A stretch of DNA of 64,000 nucleotides from Eutreptiella sp. 'Long Island Sound 2002' (lineage: Eukaryota; Euglenozoa; Euglenophyceae; Eutreptiales; Eutreptiaceae): NCBI GenBank assembly GCA_964036045.1, contig OZ038392.1:32305087-32369086 (forward strand), in the 5' to 3' direction. Within the stretch, counting starts at the first letter, position 1. The number at the start of each line of letters is the position of its first letter. The notes beneath the pieces were generated by a model that was given only the letters and a program-made list of their open reading frames with translations, was not told where the DNA came from and ran no database searches. The position numbers and the translations under genes are program-made. Positions 25,230-35,636 of the stretch are shown here, piece by piece.

Positions 25230-26307
25230 GTTAGGGCCTCACAATCCACGCTTTGTTGCGTGGCCCCTTGAGTTGGGGTTAGGGACTCACAATCCACGCT
25301 TTGTTGTGTGGCCCCTCGAGTTGGGGTTAGGGACTCACAATCCACGCTTTGTTGTGTGGCCCCTGGAGTTGGGGTTAGGGACTCACAATCCACGCTTTGT
25401 TGCGTGGCCCCTCGAGTTGGGGTTAGGGCCTCACAATCCACGCTTTGTTGCGTGGCCCCTCGAGTTGGGGTTAGGGACTCACAATCCACGCTTTGCTGCG
25501 TGGCCCCTCGAGTTGGGGTTACGGACTCACACTCCACGCTTTGTTGCGTGGCCCCTCGAGTTGGGGTTAGGGCCTCACAATCCACGCTTTGTTGCGTGGC
25601 CCCTCGAGATGGGGTTAGGGACTCACACTCCACGCTTTGTTGCGTGGCCCCTCGAGTTGGGGTTAGGGACTCACACTCCACGCTTTGTTGCGTGGCCCCT
25701 GGAGTTGGGGTTAGGGCCTCACAATCCACGCTTTGTTGCGTGGCCCCTCGAGTTGGGGTTAGGGACTCACAATCCACACTTTGTTGCGTGGCCCCTCGAG
25801 TTGGGGTTAGGGACTCACAACCCACGCTTTGTTGTGTGGCCCCTCGAGTTGGGGTTAGGGACTCACAATCCACGCCTTGTTGTGTCGCCCCTCGAGTTGG
25901 GGTTAGGGACTCACAATCCACGCTTTGTTGCGTGGCCCCTCGAGTTGGGGTTAGGGACTCACAATCCACGCTTTGATGTGTGGCCCCTCGAGTTGGGGTG
26001 AGGCACTCACAATCTACGCTTTGTTGTGTGGCCCCTCGAGTTGGGGTTAGGGACTCACAATCCACGCTTTGTTGCGTGGCCCCTCGAGTTGGGGTTAGGG
26101 ACTCACAATCCACGCTTTGTTGCGTGGCCCCTCGAGTTGGGGTTAGGGACTCACAATCCACGCTTTGTTGTGTGGCCCCTCGAGTTGGGGTTAGGGACTC
26201 ACAATCCACGCTTTGTTGTGTGGCCCCTCGAGTTGGGGTTAGGGACTCACAATCCACGCTTTGTTGCGTGGCCCCTCGAGTTGGGGTTAGGGACTCACAA
26301 TCCACGC
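25230..26307. repeat. 48-bp satellite, third array (about 22 monomers)
   Basis: It starts with the same monomer order as the second array, then diverges. It includes a distinctive GGGGTGAGGCACTCAC monomer at about 25,995 that is also present in the fourth array at about 36,411. It ends at TCCACGC before GTAGCATTTCC. Confidence 0.95.
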
Positions 26308-26480
26308 GTAGCATTTCCACCCTCTTTTTAGCCTTCGAGAAGGCAATGATGAGGTAGCCACTTCTTGTTTTGTCCCCCCTTTATTTGGGGACCCCCGAGA
26401 ATGCAACGGTGACGTAGCACTTCCGCCCTCTTCTGGGCCCCCAAGAAGACATCTTGTTTTTGCCCTTCGTGTATGCAACA
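26308..26480. repeat. Border minisatellite (GGGGACCCCCGAGAATGCA family)
   Basis: Degenerate tandem units of about 47-61 bp contain TTCGAGAAGGCAATGA, GGGGACCCCCGAGAATGCA and GGGCCCCCAAGAAGAC. Each is followed by a GTAGCCACTT or GTAGCACTTCC word and CCCTCTT. Related blocks occur at 23,001, 24,650, 36,010, 36,723, 49,389 and 59,230. Confidence 0.75.
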
Positions 26481-26973
26481 GTGTCCTTCAAGCAATGCTC
26501 TGTGAATGGCAGCGAGGCATACGCGAAGAAATCGTCCACAATGAGTTCCGTGGGCACGGATGATACCCCATGAATACACATGCAATGTACTATTGCTTGG
26601 TTGTTTGGGACTATCTACCCTTGAGCCGATGAAGGAGCTTATTCGTCATTCAAGGGTGAAGAGCCGCAGACCCATGATATGGTGCAATGCATGTGGGGGA
26701 CCGACAATGAAAGTGCATTTTCTTTTTTGGCCTGCTATGCCAATTGGACATTCCGGGGGTTACCTTAATCCCCCGGCTTGGCTGTCCCCCCTCTTTTGTG
26801 TGTGGCACTTCCTCTTTGCTGATGTGTAACATGTGCATGTGCACAATGGGGTGCCCGGTCATGTTTCCATCATGAATTCCCCTCATGTAAGTGCAAGTTC
26901 CGATCCGTTTCACTTTTTTTTTGTGTTTTGGTGCACATATTGTGGGGCGTAGATAATCCAAGGACCGTTCCTT
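26481..26973. other. No gene recognised between border minisatellite and protease-like ORF
   Basis: Unique sequence in copy A of the duplication. The short ORFs on both strands show no recognisable domain. It may contain the promoter or an upstream exon of the following ORF, but no clear signal was seen. Confidence 0.4.
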
Positions 26974-27822
26974 TTGTTCTGGACTTTGGAGTGTCCAGTT
27001 CGTGGAAGGGCCCACCCGGACAAGTTGCTCTTTCAAAAGTGGTGTCAGGAGGTAGACGTTGAGGAGGTTTTGACCGCCACCCTCCCCAACGAACCCGTGT
27101 CCGGTGACGAGGAGTTGGACGTCCTTTCTACTCCTCTGTTCGCCTCTCCCCCAGGTAAGGAGGTGAAGAAAAAAGAGGTCCAGTCATCTTATTCGGAGGT
27201 GGACCTCTTTGCGCCTCCCCCTACGTGGACTCTAGCGCTCCTATATATCAAGAGACTCTCCAGGCACATGGAGAGAGTTGAATCCGGCACAAGACTGGCC
27301 AACATGAAGTGGTGCCGCCGCCACATTTTTGTGGTTACTTCCGATGACAAGGAAGGGTTGCACTGGTTTGTGTGTGCCTTTAATTGTCGTGTCCGGTTGG
27401 AGCTTTTCACTATTGGTTGGTCTTGTGGTTTTCAAAGCTTGAACATCCCGAAGCTGGTGGTGGAGCACCGGGGTACTTTTTCCGATGTGCCCCTCGTCCC
27501 AATGGGTGCTGGTTTTGTGGACTATGTGCTCAGCATTGTTAATGCTGATCGTGCTGTGCGGGTCATTCAAGCGCCCGGTGATGATGTGGAGGGCGTGACG
27601 GACCTTCCTGGCCCTCGTGAGTCCGACCCCAGCACCCAAGTTGAAGGTGCACTTTCGGCTATCGAGGAGAGTGTTCAGGCTACCCCCACCCCACTCAAGG
27701 GCAACGCCGCCAGGAAGCTCCCAGGGCAGCAGGGGTATAGACTCCGGCAGTGGCACAGCTACATGGGATCACTCACAAATATCAAGCTGCAGTACGGATG
27801 GTGGGCGATCCTACTCGACTGA
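26974..27822 (+). CDS. C48/Ulp1-like cysteine protease domain ORF, probably internally deleted (copy A)
   Basis: Open frame of 282 codons ending in TGA. No ATG lies near the 5' end (first Met near codon 99), so an upstream exon or truncation is likely. Around residues 116-140, a hydrophobic strand ending in LHWFVCAF resembles the catalytic-His strand of C48 (Ulp1/SENP-like) peptidases, with HW at 130-131. GWSCGFQSL at 148-156 resembles their catalytic-Cys box, with C151. The two boxes are only 21 residues apart, much closer than in this family, where an Asp-bearing segment lies between them. I infer an internal deletion and probable loss of activity. The C-terminal third is Pro/Asp/Glu-rich. 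Such protease-like domains are common in eukaryotic transposons. The family call rests on motifs only. An almost identical copy lies at 37,389-38,237. Confidence 0.5.
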   Translation: MFWTLECPVRGRAHPDKLLFQKWCQEVDVEEVLTATLPNEPVSGDEELDVLSTPLFASPPGKEVKKKEVQSSYSEVDLFAPPPTWTLALLYIKRLSRHMERVESGTRLANMKWCRRHIFVVTSDDKEGLHWFVCAFNCRVRLELFTIGWSCGFQSLNIPKLVVEHRGTFSDVPLVPMGAGFVDYVLSIVNADRAVRVIQAPGDDVEGVTDLPGPRESDPSTQVEGALSAIEESVQATPTPLKGNAARKLPGQQGYRLRQWHSYMGSLTNIKLQYGWWAILLD

Positions 27823-28315
27823 TGGCAATCGCAACTGGCCGATCGCCACGAGCATGCCACTTCTCATTCCTGTCTTTCTCCCCCCCTAGGCCAGCAGCGC
27901 TTTTTTGGCTCTGGCCCCCCCTGTTTACTGAATGCCTCTCTCTCTCTCAACTCCACCACCAGTGTTTACCCTGTGAAACCGTAATCTTCCATGGACCAAG
28001 GGTAAGGCCGAGTGAGTGCCATGCATCAGCAGCCTGAGGAACATGGGTAGTGGTAGAATGCAGTCGATCCTTGATTGACGCTTTATTCTCTTGGCGGGCT
28101 GAGTATTGGGTTTGAATGCAGCAACTAACCTGCCCTGGGCGGCGCCCACTGAACGGTCGTCAACGCAAGCTGACCTCGGCTATGTACATAGATAGTGGAG
28201 CACCCCAACCAAGAAGGGGACACTTTGCATTTGCAATTGCCCGGAACACATGAACATTCGAACTAACGGCTGAAAGTGTCTATGGCGGGGACATTCAGTC
28301 AATCAGTACCGACCA
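27823..28315. other. Spacer between the two ORFs of the duplicated segment
   Basis: No supported gene. It contains CCCCCCTAGGCCAG and other possible 3' splice-site-like pyrimidine tracts, and CTCTCTCTCT at about 27,930. The spacer could be an intron linking the protease-like ORF to the frame at 28,316, but this is unproven. Confidence 0.35.
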
Positions 28316-28564
28316 TTGAGCCCCCTCAAAGGCAAGGAGGCCCCCGCCAAGCGGAGCGTGGAAAGCCCGGAGGCCAGGCCGCGACCTTCCATGGCCACTC
28401 CCACAGAGGAGGTCACCCGTCCCAAGGTCCTCATCTGTGGAGAGTGGCGCAAGGTACCGGATGGCTACCCAGCAGATGCATCTGGCCAGGTGGAGCGTGA
28501 CTAGCTTTTCATCAATGACACCTCCAAGCAGCTAGTAGCAGAGTTGCGCCGCTTGTCAGTTTAA
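28316..28564 (+). pseudogene. Broken ORF downstream of protease-like ORF (copy A)
   Basis: One frame reads about 62 codons to a TAG at 28,502-28,504. It then continues in the same frame for 19 more codons (LFINDTSKQLVAELRRLSV) to TAA at 28,562. The codons look genuine (KVLICGEWRKVPDGYP) and third positions are G/C-rich, unlike the other frames. No family was recognised. The same TAG is present in the second copy (38,731-38,979), so the break predates the duplication. It could be a 3' exon of the preceding gene. Confidence 0.45.
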
Positions 28565-28724
28565 CCCCAATCCTACTCCAAAGCCCAAGTCCAGCGACAC
28601 AAAAACGGACTTCATCTACAAGCGTGCATTTTGCAACTACTTGTAGCGGGTGCATGTTTTGTGGGTTGTATTTTCCTCTGCCCCTTTGGTGCACCAACGG
28701 CGGAGCCTATAAGATTGCTATCAT

Positions 28725-29125
28725 ATTGGCCCCATACCAGTGCCTTGGTGGCCTATACTGGTGGCACTAGCGTTGGCCATGGCCCTGTCGGGACTCTTTT
28801 TCTTGGGCCTGATTTTGTTCCCGGTGCAAGCACACTGGATGTTGGCCATGGCCCTGTCAGGACTCTTTTCTTGGGCCTGATTTTGAGTCTAGTGCCCATG
28901 ACACCCTGTGAAACTATGTTATATTGGCCCCACATCAGTGCCTTGGTGGCCTATAATGGTGGCACTAGCGTTGGCCATGGCCCTGTCAGGACTCTTTTTC
29001 TTGAGCCTCATTTTGTTCCCAGTGCAGGCCACTGGATGTTGGCCATGGCCCTGTCAGGACTCTTTTCTTGGGCCTGATTTTGAGTCTAGTGCCAATGACA
29101 CCATGTGAAACTATGTTATATTGGC
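28725..29125. repeat. 198-bp tandem repeat, two units (copy A)
   Basis: ATTGGCCCC...CAGTGCCTTGGTGGCC begins at 28,725 and again at 28,923, and a third start is seen at about 29,120. Inside each unit a shorter subrepeat, GTTGGCCATGGCCCTGTC, occurs twice. Copy B is at about 39,140-39,540. The ORF across it (28,631-29,077) reflects the repeat. Confidence 0.85.
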
Positions 29126-29289
29126 TGAGTCCCAACTAATTGGTGGCCACGCAGAGTACTATGTGCTTTGTGGACTCGGCATCCCATCGTAAAGGTCACT
29201 ATGGGGTGCCTCTCGTACGGAACCGGCAGCTGTACATATTGCGTACGTATTGCAAAGGTTGCATTTCTTTCAATTTTTCATTTTTTTTA

Positions 29290-29415
29290 TAATTTACATG
29301 ATTTACCGCAACAAAAAATTCACTTTTTTTTTATAATTCACACGACTTACCGCAAACAAAAAATTACACGCATTTACCGCAAAAAAAAATTACACGACTA
29401 GACGATTTTTTTGTA
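29290..29415. repeat. A-rich TTACCGCAAAAAA minisatellite at the edge of the duplicated segment
   Basis: Units of TTACACGCATTTACCGC followed by an A-run and TTACACGAC. The same motif family is at 35,637-35,960 and 39,690-39,775. Copy A has about 47 bp more than copy B here, bounded by TTACCGCA, which suggests slippage or recombination between units. Confidence 0.7.
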
Positions 29416-29434
29416 CACGTCTTACATTCTTCAC

Positions 29435-30301
29435 GGTTGAGGAGAGGAATCCTCTGTGGCTTTATCTCAAAGGTGCAATGGTGCACACATGTTTGTACTT
29501 TGAGCTCGGCTGCTGGGTGTGGTGTGAAGTGAGGTGTAATGGCAAGTGGCATGTAGTGGGCTGTTAAGTGGCACTTGAGAATTTTCACAAATCTGAATGT
29601 TTCTTAAACCCTTTTGTCAGCCCTGGGGTAGGTTTGGGTGATCACTTGGTGACAATACGGGTACTTGAGCACCCATAGGGACCTAGGACCCACACACTGG
29701 CCGCTAGGCCCATGTAGCCCGGGTGGTGGGCCCCCCGAAAGCCCCGAAACAAAACCCTTGTGTTGCCCCTTGAATGGTTTTGGGTGATCATTTGGTGACA
29801 CTATGAGTACTTGAGCACTCACGGAGAGTGTAGTGGTTTCGAGGCCCATATAGCTCGGGCCATGGGCCCCCTGAAAGCCTTGAAATTGCCGCTGTTTAGG
29901 CAGTTTAGTGGCACTTGAAAAATTCGAAAATTCAACTTTCCAAAACCCCTCCGTTCTCTCCTCTCCCCTCACGTCACCCTTGATGCCACGGCTCCATTGC
30001 TTTACCCATACCTCAGGTACCTGTCTGTGGGGACTACATGCTTCACCTCCTTTGGTTTGGTAGTTGTTGGGTTGTTGGGTGGTTCTTTTTTTTCTTGAAA
30101 AAAAAGGTACACACAAGTTACGTTAAAAGCTTGTTGTCACTTATAGATGGGTGCACCCGCACAGTCGTTGGCAGATATGAGGTATACACAAACATGCAAG
30201 CGCCTCAAGGCATGGTATGCTACATAGGTGGCTGTATAGTGGGCACCCCACCTGACCAGGGAGGCTCCGGGGAAGACAGTCAGGCAGGATTTGGCCTCCC
30301 C
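29435..30301. repeat. Non-coding spacer with a 146-bp direct duplication
   Basis: GGTTTGGGTGATCACTTGG at about 29,631 recurs as GGTTTTGGGTGATCATTTGG at about 29,777. Both are followed by related text (TACTTGAGCAC, GGCCCATATAGC, GGGCCCCCTGAAAGCC). AGTGGCACTTGA flanks both sides. No convincing gene was seen. Confidence 0.6.
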
Positions 30302-30423
30302 TATGGGCCTTGCACATAATTGGATGAGTACAAGGACCCCACACACTATGCCATGGCGAGCTTATGGGATTGTACATGGCGGCCTGCATGGCCTCACTGG
30401 AGGACAAGGTGGTGTTGGACAAC
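30302..30423. repeat. Direct repeat of about 120 bp, copy 1
   Basis: CTATGGGCCTTGCACAT through GGTGTTGGACAAC is repeated at 30,763-30,881 with small differences. The reading frame spanning both copies (30,320-30,973) is probably not a gene. Confidence 0.75.
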
Positions 30424-30762
30424 TAGTCCCCGGACACATTACATCAACTGTGTCCCCAGTTCCCCGCACACATCTACGCATTGGACATGGACCTCAAGCA
30501 CACATTGGCCCACACCACCACCATCACAAGGGCAAGCATTCACCACCTCCAGATATCCTTCAAGAGATACCCCATGTGGATGTCCATGGCATCTGCGCGC
30601 CTTCGTGAGCGCGACCGGTGGCTCATATTGGCCATGTGCGATGTGCCGCTGGCGCACCGTACTAGTGCACAACGCACCATGTGACGATCGCGCCATGAGA
30701 CCCTCCAGGCAATCACTGTCAAGGTGGGGAGCTAGTTATGGGTTTGCAGGGTTTGACGTCCA

Positions 30763-30881
30763 CTATGGGCCGTGCACATCATTGGATGAGTACCGGGACC
30801 CCACACACTATACCGTTGCGAGCTTATGGGATTGTACATGGCGGCCTGCATGGCCTCATCGGAGGTGGTGTTGGACAACTT
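30763..30881. repeat. Direct repeat of about 120 bp, copy 2
   Basis: Second copy of 30,302-30,423, starting CTATGGGCCGTGCACAT. Just downstream, GATGTGCCATGTGCACTAT at about 30,979 and CATGTGCCATGTGTACTAT at about 31,095 form another diverged pair. Confidence 0.75.
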
Positions 30882-31955
30882 ATGGGACTGTACATATTGG
30901 CCTGGTAAACAGCTCATTTCAAACAAAATCACTTGTTGTGTGCTCCTGCAGCACTTTCTTTGCCATTGCTTGAGCATTCGATGTGCCATGTGCACTATTA
31001 TTGATGAATTTACAAACTGGCTTTGTGAAGAAGTGGTAGAGCCATGTTGCCATGGTAGGGCATGTTGCAAATTGCACTGGTGTTTCAACATTTCATGTGC
31101 CATGTGTACTATTGTAGACGAATTTACAATTGATTTGTTGTTGAAAAACTGGTAGGCCTGGATCATCTGATACTCTTGCTCATTGGTGTTTGTCTGTGCT
31201 ATGAACTGCAATCCCAGAGTCCAGCTGATCCACATTTGTGTGCTTGTGTAGGAATGGACTGCAATCCCATAGTCCAAGGTACTGCAGGTCCTTTTCAGTG
31301 GCTCCAAAATGAATGAACAGAAACCCCTCCAAAAGGAGGCCAAACTCAAAAAGAACGCAAAAGTGCAAAAGGTTTTGACTCGGTCACCCAAAAGCAGGTT
31401 TGCAAAACTAGATTCCGCAGACCAAAAAAATTGCAAAAATGAAATGTTTTTTGCCTATTTTGGGTGCTGTTGCAATATTTTGCGTACATGAAATTCAAAA
31501 CACCCAACACAAAAATTGGTATACTGCAAAACGGTCATATTGGCACTGTGTTTGTCTGCTTTTCCTCCATCCAGCAATTCTCAGAGGCTGCACGTTGCCA
31601 ATTTTGTTCCAAGGCAGATTGGATTATTTTGCCACAGGTGGCAGCACAGGGACTCTTTCGCTTCGATCTGTTCTGCTTGGTCCTTGAGCCCTCTGTCCCT
31701 GTCGCTGGGATGGTGTTTTGGATGGCGTATCAGTGCCACGGATATCACAGCCAAAAACAAATGCTACTCAAAGTCGGTTTCATGCTGCTTTTTGGAGTCT
31801 GAGATAGATCTTACCAAAAGTCTGCTGGGGCCCCTACTCAAGGGGGTTCTTTTCATTTCGGAGGGGGGTTGGTAACACTGTTGATGAACAACCATCATCT
31901 GTTGCTAGAAGTGCATCGAGCCACAGATGGTGGAATATGACTGGGTGCGTGGTAC
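30882..31955. other. Gene-poor stretch with no supported gene
   Basis: Contains the diverged GTGCCATGTG pair and a duplicated phrase around ACTGCAATCCCA(T/G)AG at about 31,205 and 31,260. Short ORFs here (for example 31,464-31,802) have no recognisable domain or codon signature. Confidence 0.4.
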
Positions 31956-32335
31956 ATGGATGGTATGCACCCTGCAAAATGTCAACGTGAATTTCTGTAT
32001 CGTCGAAGCATGGCTTTGTCTCCGGGTGTGTTCTGCCCCAGTGCTTTGCTCACCTCCTATGTGTGCAACGTCGTATGCTCAGGTGCCCAACTCATCCCAT
32101 GGGTGCAACGGGTCCTCAACATGCATGAAAGCTGCCTGGTATTCCTGTGTGGGGCCCCCAGCAGTGGCAAGTCCCAATGGGCTGTGCAGGCTGCCCACTA
32201 CCTGGGGCCTGCAGCTCGCCTCGTCTCTGACCATCCAGCTCAAGCTGGCCATGAATCCTTGACTCAGGCATTGCAGACCATCTCGTCAAGCAACCCCACT
32301 GCCATCATCTGTGATGAGGCCAACACAGATTTCAG
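31956..32335 (+). CDS. P-loop NTPase exon (Walker A and B motifs)
   Basis: The frame encodes a hydrophobic strand plus Walker A, LVFLCGAPSSGKS, with GAPSSGKS at 32,151-32,174. About 45 residues later is a Walker B-like TAIICDEAN, with the acidic pair at 32,313-32,318. The exon ends TTTCAG at 32,335, directly before GTGAGG, a good 5' splice site. If not spliced, the frame would stop two codons later. The close A-to-B spacing is compatible with small helicase or AAA-type ATPases, such as SF3-like Rep helicases of mobile elements, but a family cannot be assigned from one exon. The ATG at 31,956 is used for convenience and the true 5' boundary is unknown. Confidence 0.45.
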
Positions 32336-33280
32336 GTGAGGCTTCTGTCTGCAGGTGGCAGGGCTCTGATCAGGGCTGACTGGGGAGCCAGAGGTCCCTG
32401 TGCTTGACAGGAACTCTGTTCAGATCCAAAATCAGAGGCCCAACCCCACTCCACCCCACAGTAAGCAGAGGTGCAGAAGAACAAGTGGCAGCCTGTGGGT
32501 GTACTGCATGGGCATGGGGGGGCATCTCCTCAGACCGGACAACCCCCCGCCCCCACCCCTTGGCCACTAGGGACACCTAAGTTGCCCCGGTCCAGGCCCA
32601 ACATGACCATGGGCACCAAAGGCGTCAGTGGGATCAGGTCGATGGTGAGCTACCATAAGAATGTCCATGACACATTTATGTCTATCACATGTTGTCATGA
32701 TAGTGCTTGTGTGCTTGTGTGACCTTGATGCAGCAGGGGTAATGTAGCTGTTTCCTGGCTGCATCCCCCCCCCACCCACCCACCAAACATATTTTCACTC
32801 CAACAAATGTCCATCCCACTGATCAGCGACGTGGGAATCCTTTCAAGGTATGTTCCACTTGGGATGCCCAAACGAGGGTTTTCAGCCCGTTTTGAGCCTG
32901 TGGTGACCTGTTTTGGTCCCCCAAAAATTCTAAAAAGGCTTAAAAATGGGCCATTTTAAACCCAAAACAGGGTCCAAACGGGTCAAGTAGACGTTTTTCC
33001 GAAGGCATCCGAGACCATTTGGGATGCTCAATTGTCTTTTGCTCGTTCTGAGCCCATGTTAACCGGTTTTGGCCCCCCCAAATATCCCAAAAGGGTCTGG
33101 CAACAGGGCTCAATGGAAAGGGACCGGGGCATATGCTTACAAGCCTGTCATCAACCCCTGTCACCGGTGCAACCCTTGGGGTTGGGGCCAGAATTTGGAA
33201 TAACCCTACCAGGACTGTTTATTGGGACCTAGTTGCTGAGGACACTCTCACACACTATTGACCATCCACCCCACAAACAG
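32336..33280. other. Intron-like or intergenic stretch
   Basis: Begins with GTGAGG and contains C-rich tracts (CCCCCCCCCACCC at about 32,766). A diverged repeated phrase occurs at about 32,857 and 33,024 (TTGGGATGC...AACGAG/CTCGTT and TTTTGGTCCCCCAAAAAT / TTTTGGCCCCCCCAAATAT). No ORF with a recognisable domain was found. ACAAACAG at 33,280 is a plausible 3' splice site. Confidence 0.35.
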
Positions 33281-34123
33281 CAAACTGAGCACTTTGTCAG
33301 TGACCTGGTACCATTCTTCGGTGTGCCTCTGTCTGTATCCCACAAGATGGCTAGAGACGGCTGAAGTCAAATCCCCACCCCACCCCCTGCAGGCCCAGAA
33401 AACTATTCTTCTGACGTGTTGCTCCGCAAGTGTGCCACAGAATTGGCCATATGCCAAATGCATTCACAGAACCAGACACATTTGCAAAACAGAAGCTTGA
33501 AACGTTGCAGGCACTTTGAAGTGGCAAGGAACTACCTCATTATCCATGTATTCACATGTGAAATACAACCTGCCATCACAGCTTCACTGGCTGTCACAAT
33601 TGTAGTGTCCATTGCACAGACCAGCAGAAATCTAGAGTCTTTTATTCCAAGCATGCAGCCAAATTCATCCTATGCTGGGTCACCGGTCCTCCTCCTCCTT
33701 TCCAAAAGTCCTTGATTGGTGTTGGGACTGTGTCAACTGAACCCTTTTGGAGGGTATAGAAAAGAGGCTCGATCGACCCCTATAGGCTCCTGACCTTCGA
33801 GCTCGCTCTCTTTCTGTCTCTTTTCTCAGCCACTTTGCATCCAAAGTCATCCTCGGGCTTGTGGCTGGCATTGCCATCCGCAATGTGGCTTGGTTTGTAT
33901 TTGACCACGGACTGCCGCTGGCCGACGAGGCTCAGGTCCTCAGCCAGGGTCCGCAACACCAAGAGGCCAGCGAGGCCTTCGTGCGGCAGCTCCGCGCCAT
34001 TTTCTTCAAGTGTGCTTCCGATCCAGTTCTCCCACCTGCACAGAGACTGTGGGCCAGTGCTGATAAGCCCCCCTCTCTTCAACCGTCAGAAAGCCCCCTC
34101 CAACGCTTGCAGTCGAGGATTTG
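33281..34123 (+). CDS. Cluster of candidate exons downstream of the P-loop exon
   Basis: Three pieces look exonic. Piece one, 33,281-33,334, encodes EHFVSDLVPFFGVPLS between ACAAACAG and a GTATCC donor. Piece two begins after CCCCCTGCAG at 33,392. Piece three starts after a pyrimidine tract and TTCTCAG at about 33,829 and runs to TGA at 34,121-34,123. It encodes HFASKVILGLVAGIAIRNVA and a soluble C-terminal region, with G/C-biased third positions. No domain was recognised. They may belong to one gene with the P-loop exon, but phases between pieces are not proven, so this is a model outline, not a CDS. Confidence 0.3.
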
Positions 34124-34581
34124 ACTGGGCACCGCATCGCTGCGAGGCCCAGCAGGGGGTGGATGCAAACCTCTGTAAGTAGAAGGCTATCTGCACTGCC
34201 CAATGTGCACGTCAGAGCACCGCACTGCACATACCGAGTGGTGCGGGCTGTGACAAGGGGTTGCGGCCGGGCATCCGCACACATCGCTTTGTACAGGGGA
34301 CGGCAGGGGTGGGAGCTGGGAAGCAGCTCTGGGTGGGGCAAACCAGAAATTTCTGTCCGACGTCTTTTCTTTTGTGGGGCACCTCGCCACCGTGGAGCTA
34401 CCCCCTGTTTCACCTTTCCTAGCTCCTCCCTCCTTGTCTCTAGCTCAAAGTGATTTGCTGTAAGGTGTGCCGGCAATGATTCTTGCCGCCCTTGAGCAAA
34501 AAGGCTCCAGTCCTTGCTGAGGGTATTGCACACTGCACACCGCACACCGCACACAGCTGCACTCTGGGCACTGGAAACTCT
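34124..34581. other. Spacer without supported gene
   Basis: No domain-bearing ORF on either strand. Its last 80 bp (CACACCGCACACCGCACACAGC) grade into the TGCAC-rich repeat block that follows. Confidence 0.4.
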
Positions 34582-34967
34582 ATTTTGGTAGTCCGTACAC
34601 TATGCACACCACACTGTGTTTGTCTGCATACTTTGCATTTGCACATGTTGCACATTGAAGATTGACCTTTGTCCTCTATGTTCTGCACACTGCACACTCT
34701 GGCAAATGCACACTGTGCACTACATACTGCAGCATGCATTTGGCAAACGAAATACTGTGCAAATGCCCGCTGCCCGCTGCACTGTATGCCCAGCACACCC
34801 AACACTGCACCCTGTCTACCATGCACTTAATTTTGCGTGCACTCTGCACATTGTACCATGTGCACCCTGCATAGTCATTGCGTTGCACTGTCTCGCCTGC
34901 AGCGGACACTGCAGTCTTTGCACTACACACAGAATGGTGCCAAGTGCACACTGCGCACTGTGCCCCG
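34582..34967. repeat. TGCAC-rich block, third copy, without satellite
   Basis: Matches 23,195-23,580 at an offset of 11,387 bp, nearly base for base, up to CTGTGCCCCG. In the other two copies that point joins the satellite. Here it runs into unrelated GTGCACTTCGCACC sequence. The border minisatellite half of the block is missing. Confidence 0.9.
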
Positions 34968-35636
34968 TGCACTTCGCACCATGCAGCCTGCGCACGAGGC
35001 ACATTGCACCATGCTGCAGACTGAAAACCCCTGGCATGCAAGTGGCACTTGCAGATACACGGCTTCGCTGCATGACTGCACATGGATTCTGGGGCGGTAG
35101 CAAGGTTTCGTTTGTGGGGCAGCTGACTGGGATTTTGCTTCCACAATGTGACGTCTGACCATGGTTTCTCCGGTGCAGCCATCGCAGACAGACTGTGTAA
35201 GGCAGCAGCATCAGAGAAAACGACAAGCCTGCTGAAGCTAGGACCAAAGAAGGCACAGGCCAGAGGTGGGCAGGCAGGTAGGCAGACACAGGGGCATGCA
35301 GAGGGACTCGTAAGAGGGTGTTTAGTGAACTGTGTGTGTGGATTAAGAAAAGGTGGGTGGACTGTGCAGCAACAACATTTCAGCAAGCAGCTGAAAGAGT
35401 TTAGAGGCAGCCCACCATTTGCCAGCCACCCAACTGCCAGTGATGGCAGAATACGGGGCACAAACCCATGTCCGTCATAGTCACATGATGGGACAAACCA
35501 AGGACAAAAAGAGGGGTTCAGGGGAGCTACAGCTGCAGGATCAGGGCTGGTGCAAAGGGCACATGAGCAAAGTGATTGGCGTGGAGCAGTGTCGTGCAGG
35601 AAGATTCCACCGAGACGTGTATGTTTTAATTCCGGT
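34968..35636. other. Spacer without supported gene
   Basis: Continues CA-rich for about 60 bp, then becomes unique sequence with AGGTGGGCAGGCAGGTAGGCAGACA at about 35,265. ORFs on both strands lack recognisable domains. Confidence 0.35.

Larger units (their letters stand above)
25990..29434. repeat. Segmental duplication, copy A (about 3.4 kb)
   Basis: This segment matches about 36,406-39,794 with an offset of 10,415-10,416 bp. By eye it has fewer than about a dozen substitutions outside the satellite. It carries the end of a satellite array, the border minisatellite, a protease-like ORF, a broken second ORF, a 198-bp tandem repeat and an A-rich terminal minisatellite. Similarity stops abruptly after CTTACAT..TTCAC. 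Confidence 0.9.

Noticed and set aside
23065-25234. Short ORFs in the TGCAC-rich blocks, including Cys/His-rich frames
   Set aside because: Low-complexity TGCAC words yield Cys/His/Thr in every frame. The ORFs are duplicated with the repeat and show no domain.
28631-29077. 148-codon ORF and its second copy at 39,046
   Set aside because: It spans a 198-bp tandem repeat, and the protein repeats mirror the DNA repeats.
29140-29240. rRNA-like phrase (CTCTCGTACGG) near the end of the segmental duplication
   Set aside because: Only a short resemblance. The surrounding sequence does not read as large-subunit rRNA.
30320-30973. 217-codon ORF rich in Trp/Pro/Thr
   Set aside because: Its two ends are the same 120-bp direct repeat and the middle competes with equally open frames.
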